Positions 63,201 to 64,000 of a stretch of 64,000 nucleotides of DNA are shown piece by piece. The position numbers were made by a program, and so were the translations under genes. The stretch is from the NCBI RefSeq assembly GCF_030027245.1, contig NZ_JASERT010000001.1, positions 1,852,501 to 1,916,500 of the forward strand, read 5' to 3'. Position 1 is the first letter of the stretch; every line of letters begins with the position of its first letter. The notes beneath the pieces are model-generated. The model was given only the letters and a program-made list of their open reading frames with translations, made no database searches and was not told the origin of the DNA. Origin of the DNA: Asticcacaulis sp. EMRT-3 (GTDB lineage Bacteria > Pseudomonadota > Alphaproteobacteria > Caulobacterales > Caulobacteraceae).

Positions 63201-64000
63201 GTAAGCGGTGTTTCGCTCACACCTTGACGGCGTAGTTGCAAGGGAGAAGGTGGTCGATCTGGCTTTGCTTATGTCCGCCCGCGATGGCCCTTAGGGTGTT
63301 GGTCAGGTAGGCATGGGGATCGATGCCGTTCAGTTTGCACGTTTCGATCAGTGACGCGATGATGGCCCAGTTTTGAGCGCCGGCGTCATGGCCTGCAAAG
63401 AGAGCGTTTTTCCGGTTCAGGGCGATAGGCCGGATCGTGCGTTCAACAGTGTTGTTGTCCAGCTCGACGCAGCCGTCGTCGAGGAACTGGCAGAGGCCGC
63501 CCCAGTATTTGGCGATGTAATTCAATGCCTCGCCAAGCGGCGATTTGGCGGCGACACGGCTGCGGTGATTGTTGAGCCATGCCTCTATATCGGCCACTAC
63601 GGGGCCAGATCGTAATTGTCGTGCAGCCAGACGCACCGCCGGATCGCTACCGCGGATGTCCCCTTCGATCTTGTAGAGATCGGCGATGCGCCTGAGGCCC
63701 TCTTCGGCGATTGGCGCCGGACCGGCGCGGGTAATCTCAAACAGCTTACGACGGGCATGCGCCCAGCAATAGGCCAGCCGGATTGCCGGGCCGATACGGT
63801 CGGGTGCGATCAGGCGATTGTAACCGGCATAGCCGTCGACCTGCAGAATGCCGGTGAAGCCCTGCAAGATATGTTCGGCATACTGCCCGCCACGCCCGGG
63901 CGCGTAGGTGAAGGCCACACCAGGCGGCGCCGCACCGTTCCACGGTCGGTCATCGCGGGCCAGGGCCCAGAAGTATCCGGTTTTTGTTTTACGTGCGCCG
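63201..64000 (-). mobile_element. IS66-family insertion sequence, one end
   Basis: GTAAGCGGTG at 63201 is the IS66-type terminal inverted repeat, followed within 16 nt by the end of the transposase gene. The other end lies outside the window. IS66 makes 8-bp target duplications, so GAATCACA (63193-63200) is the predicted duplicate. Confidence 0.85.
63217..64000 (-). CDS. tnpC: IS66-family transposase TnpC, C-terminal part
   Basis: The frame stays open to the window edge; the visible part is about 260 residues. It reads GYFWALARDDRPWNG, FTGILQVDGYAGYNRL with a catalytic Asp, LAYCWAHARRKLFEI, then NNTVERTIRPIALNRKNALF with the catalytic Glu, and ends with the IS66 C-terminal element NGIDPHAYLTNTLRAIAGGH. 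The fragment looks intact. The partial start is due to the window boundary. Confidence 0.93.
   Translation of the reverse strand, partial: GARKTKTGYFWALARDDRPWNGAAPPGVAFTYAPGRGGQYAEHILQGFTGILQVDGYAGYNRLIAPDRIGPAIRLAYCWAHARRKLFEITRAGPAPIAEEGLRRIADLYKIEGDIRGSDPAVRLAARQLRSGPVVADIEAWLNNHRSRVAAKSPLGEALNYIAKYWGGLCQFLDDGCVELDNNTVERTIRPIALNRKNALFAGHDAGAQNWAIIASLIETCKLNGIDPHAYLTNTLRAIAGGHKQSQIDHLLPCNYAVKV

Noticed and set aside
63970..64000. GTTTTTGTTTTACGTGCGCC at the right edge as another family B repeat end
   Set aside because: It is in-frame IS66 transposase coding sequence (ARKTKTGY) and lacks the palindromic core.

Overview
The window is high-GC alphaproteobacterial DNA and almost certainly comes from a stalked member of the Caulobacteraceae, probably Asticcacaulis or a close relative. 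The evidence is a PodJ polarity factor, the CtrA inhibitor SciP, the class II flagellar operon fliF-fliG-fliH(flbE)-fliN-flbD-flhA in its Caulobacter order, TTAA-N7-TTAA CtrA boxes in front of fliF and sciP, and sigma-54 promoters for the hook genes. The genus is an inference; no rRNA is present.

Layout. 1-1790 is an accessory edge: an orphan winged-helix-like protein, a tRNA-like 3' half, a leader-peptide-like mini-ORF with hairpins, and a truncated IS1595 transposase. 1791-13362 holds an XRE regulator, a TraB/GumN protein, argD-argF, podJ, a DinG/XPD-type helicase and a DUF2125 protein. 13406-17366 carries a chorismate mutase, hisC and a Rieske oxygenase, heavily interrupted by intergenic repeats. 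17589-21925 has ccmB and ccmA opposite aconitase. 22061-34216 is an almost complete branched-chain amino acid cluster: leuB, leuD, leuC, ilvE, leuA, an ACT-only acetolactate synthase subunit, ilvB, ilvC and a stand-alone IlvD C-terminal-domain protein on the minus strand, with full-length ilvD divergent. 34273-38266 holds a broken DUF559 gene, a secreted protein, a soluble two-PAS chemoreceptor, a DUF4282 protein and mazEF. 38320-54791 is flagellar: flhA, flbD, fliN, fliH, fliG, fliF, sciP, flgE, flgD, fliK on the minus strand and flgK, flgL on the plus strand. 54837-60868 has mnmA, an HxlR regulator, two secreted proteins, an Lrp regulator and a glycosyltransferase. 60988-64000 is a decayed island at tRNA-Met: an integrase remnant, a toxin-antitoxin pair, an orphan HigA and the end of an IS66 element.

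The most unusual content is between genes. At least three families of short palindromic elements are bounded by CTAG or end in TAGAGC, and several supply the TAG stop codon of the adjacent gene (Rieske gene, ccmB, sciP, probably flgL, and a premature stop inside DUF559). A second class of events has duplicated about 42-43 bp of a gene terminus around a 44-50 bp hairpin beside a GGGGAGG-type REP element. This happened at the 5' end of fliH, where it created an upstream ORF coupled to the fliH start and new Shine-Dalgarno sequences, and at the 3' end of mnmA, with the same gene-hairpin-copy-REP order. These two structures are the best candidates for an undescribed mobile or duplicating element.

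All calls come from reading the sequence and from recalled family motifs; no database search was run.
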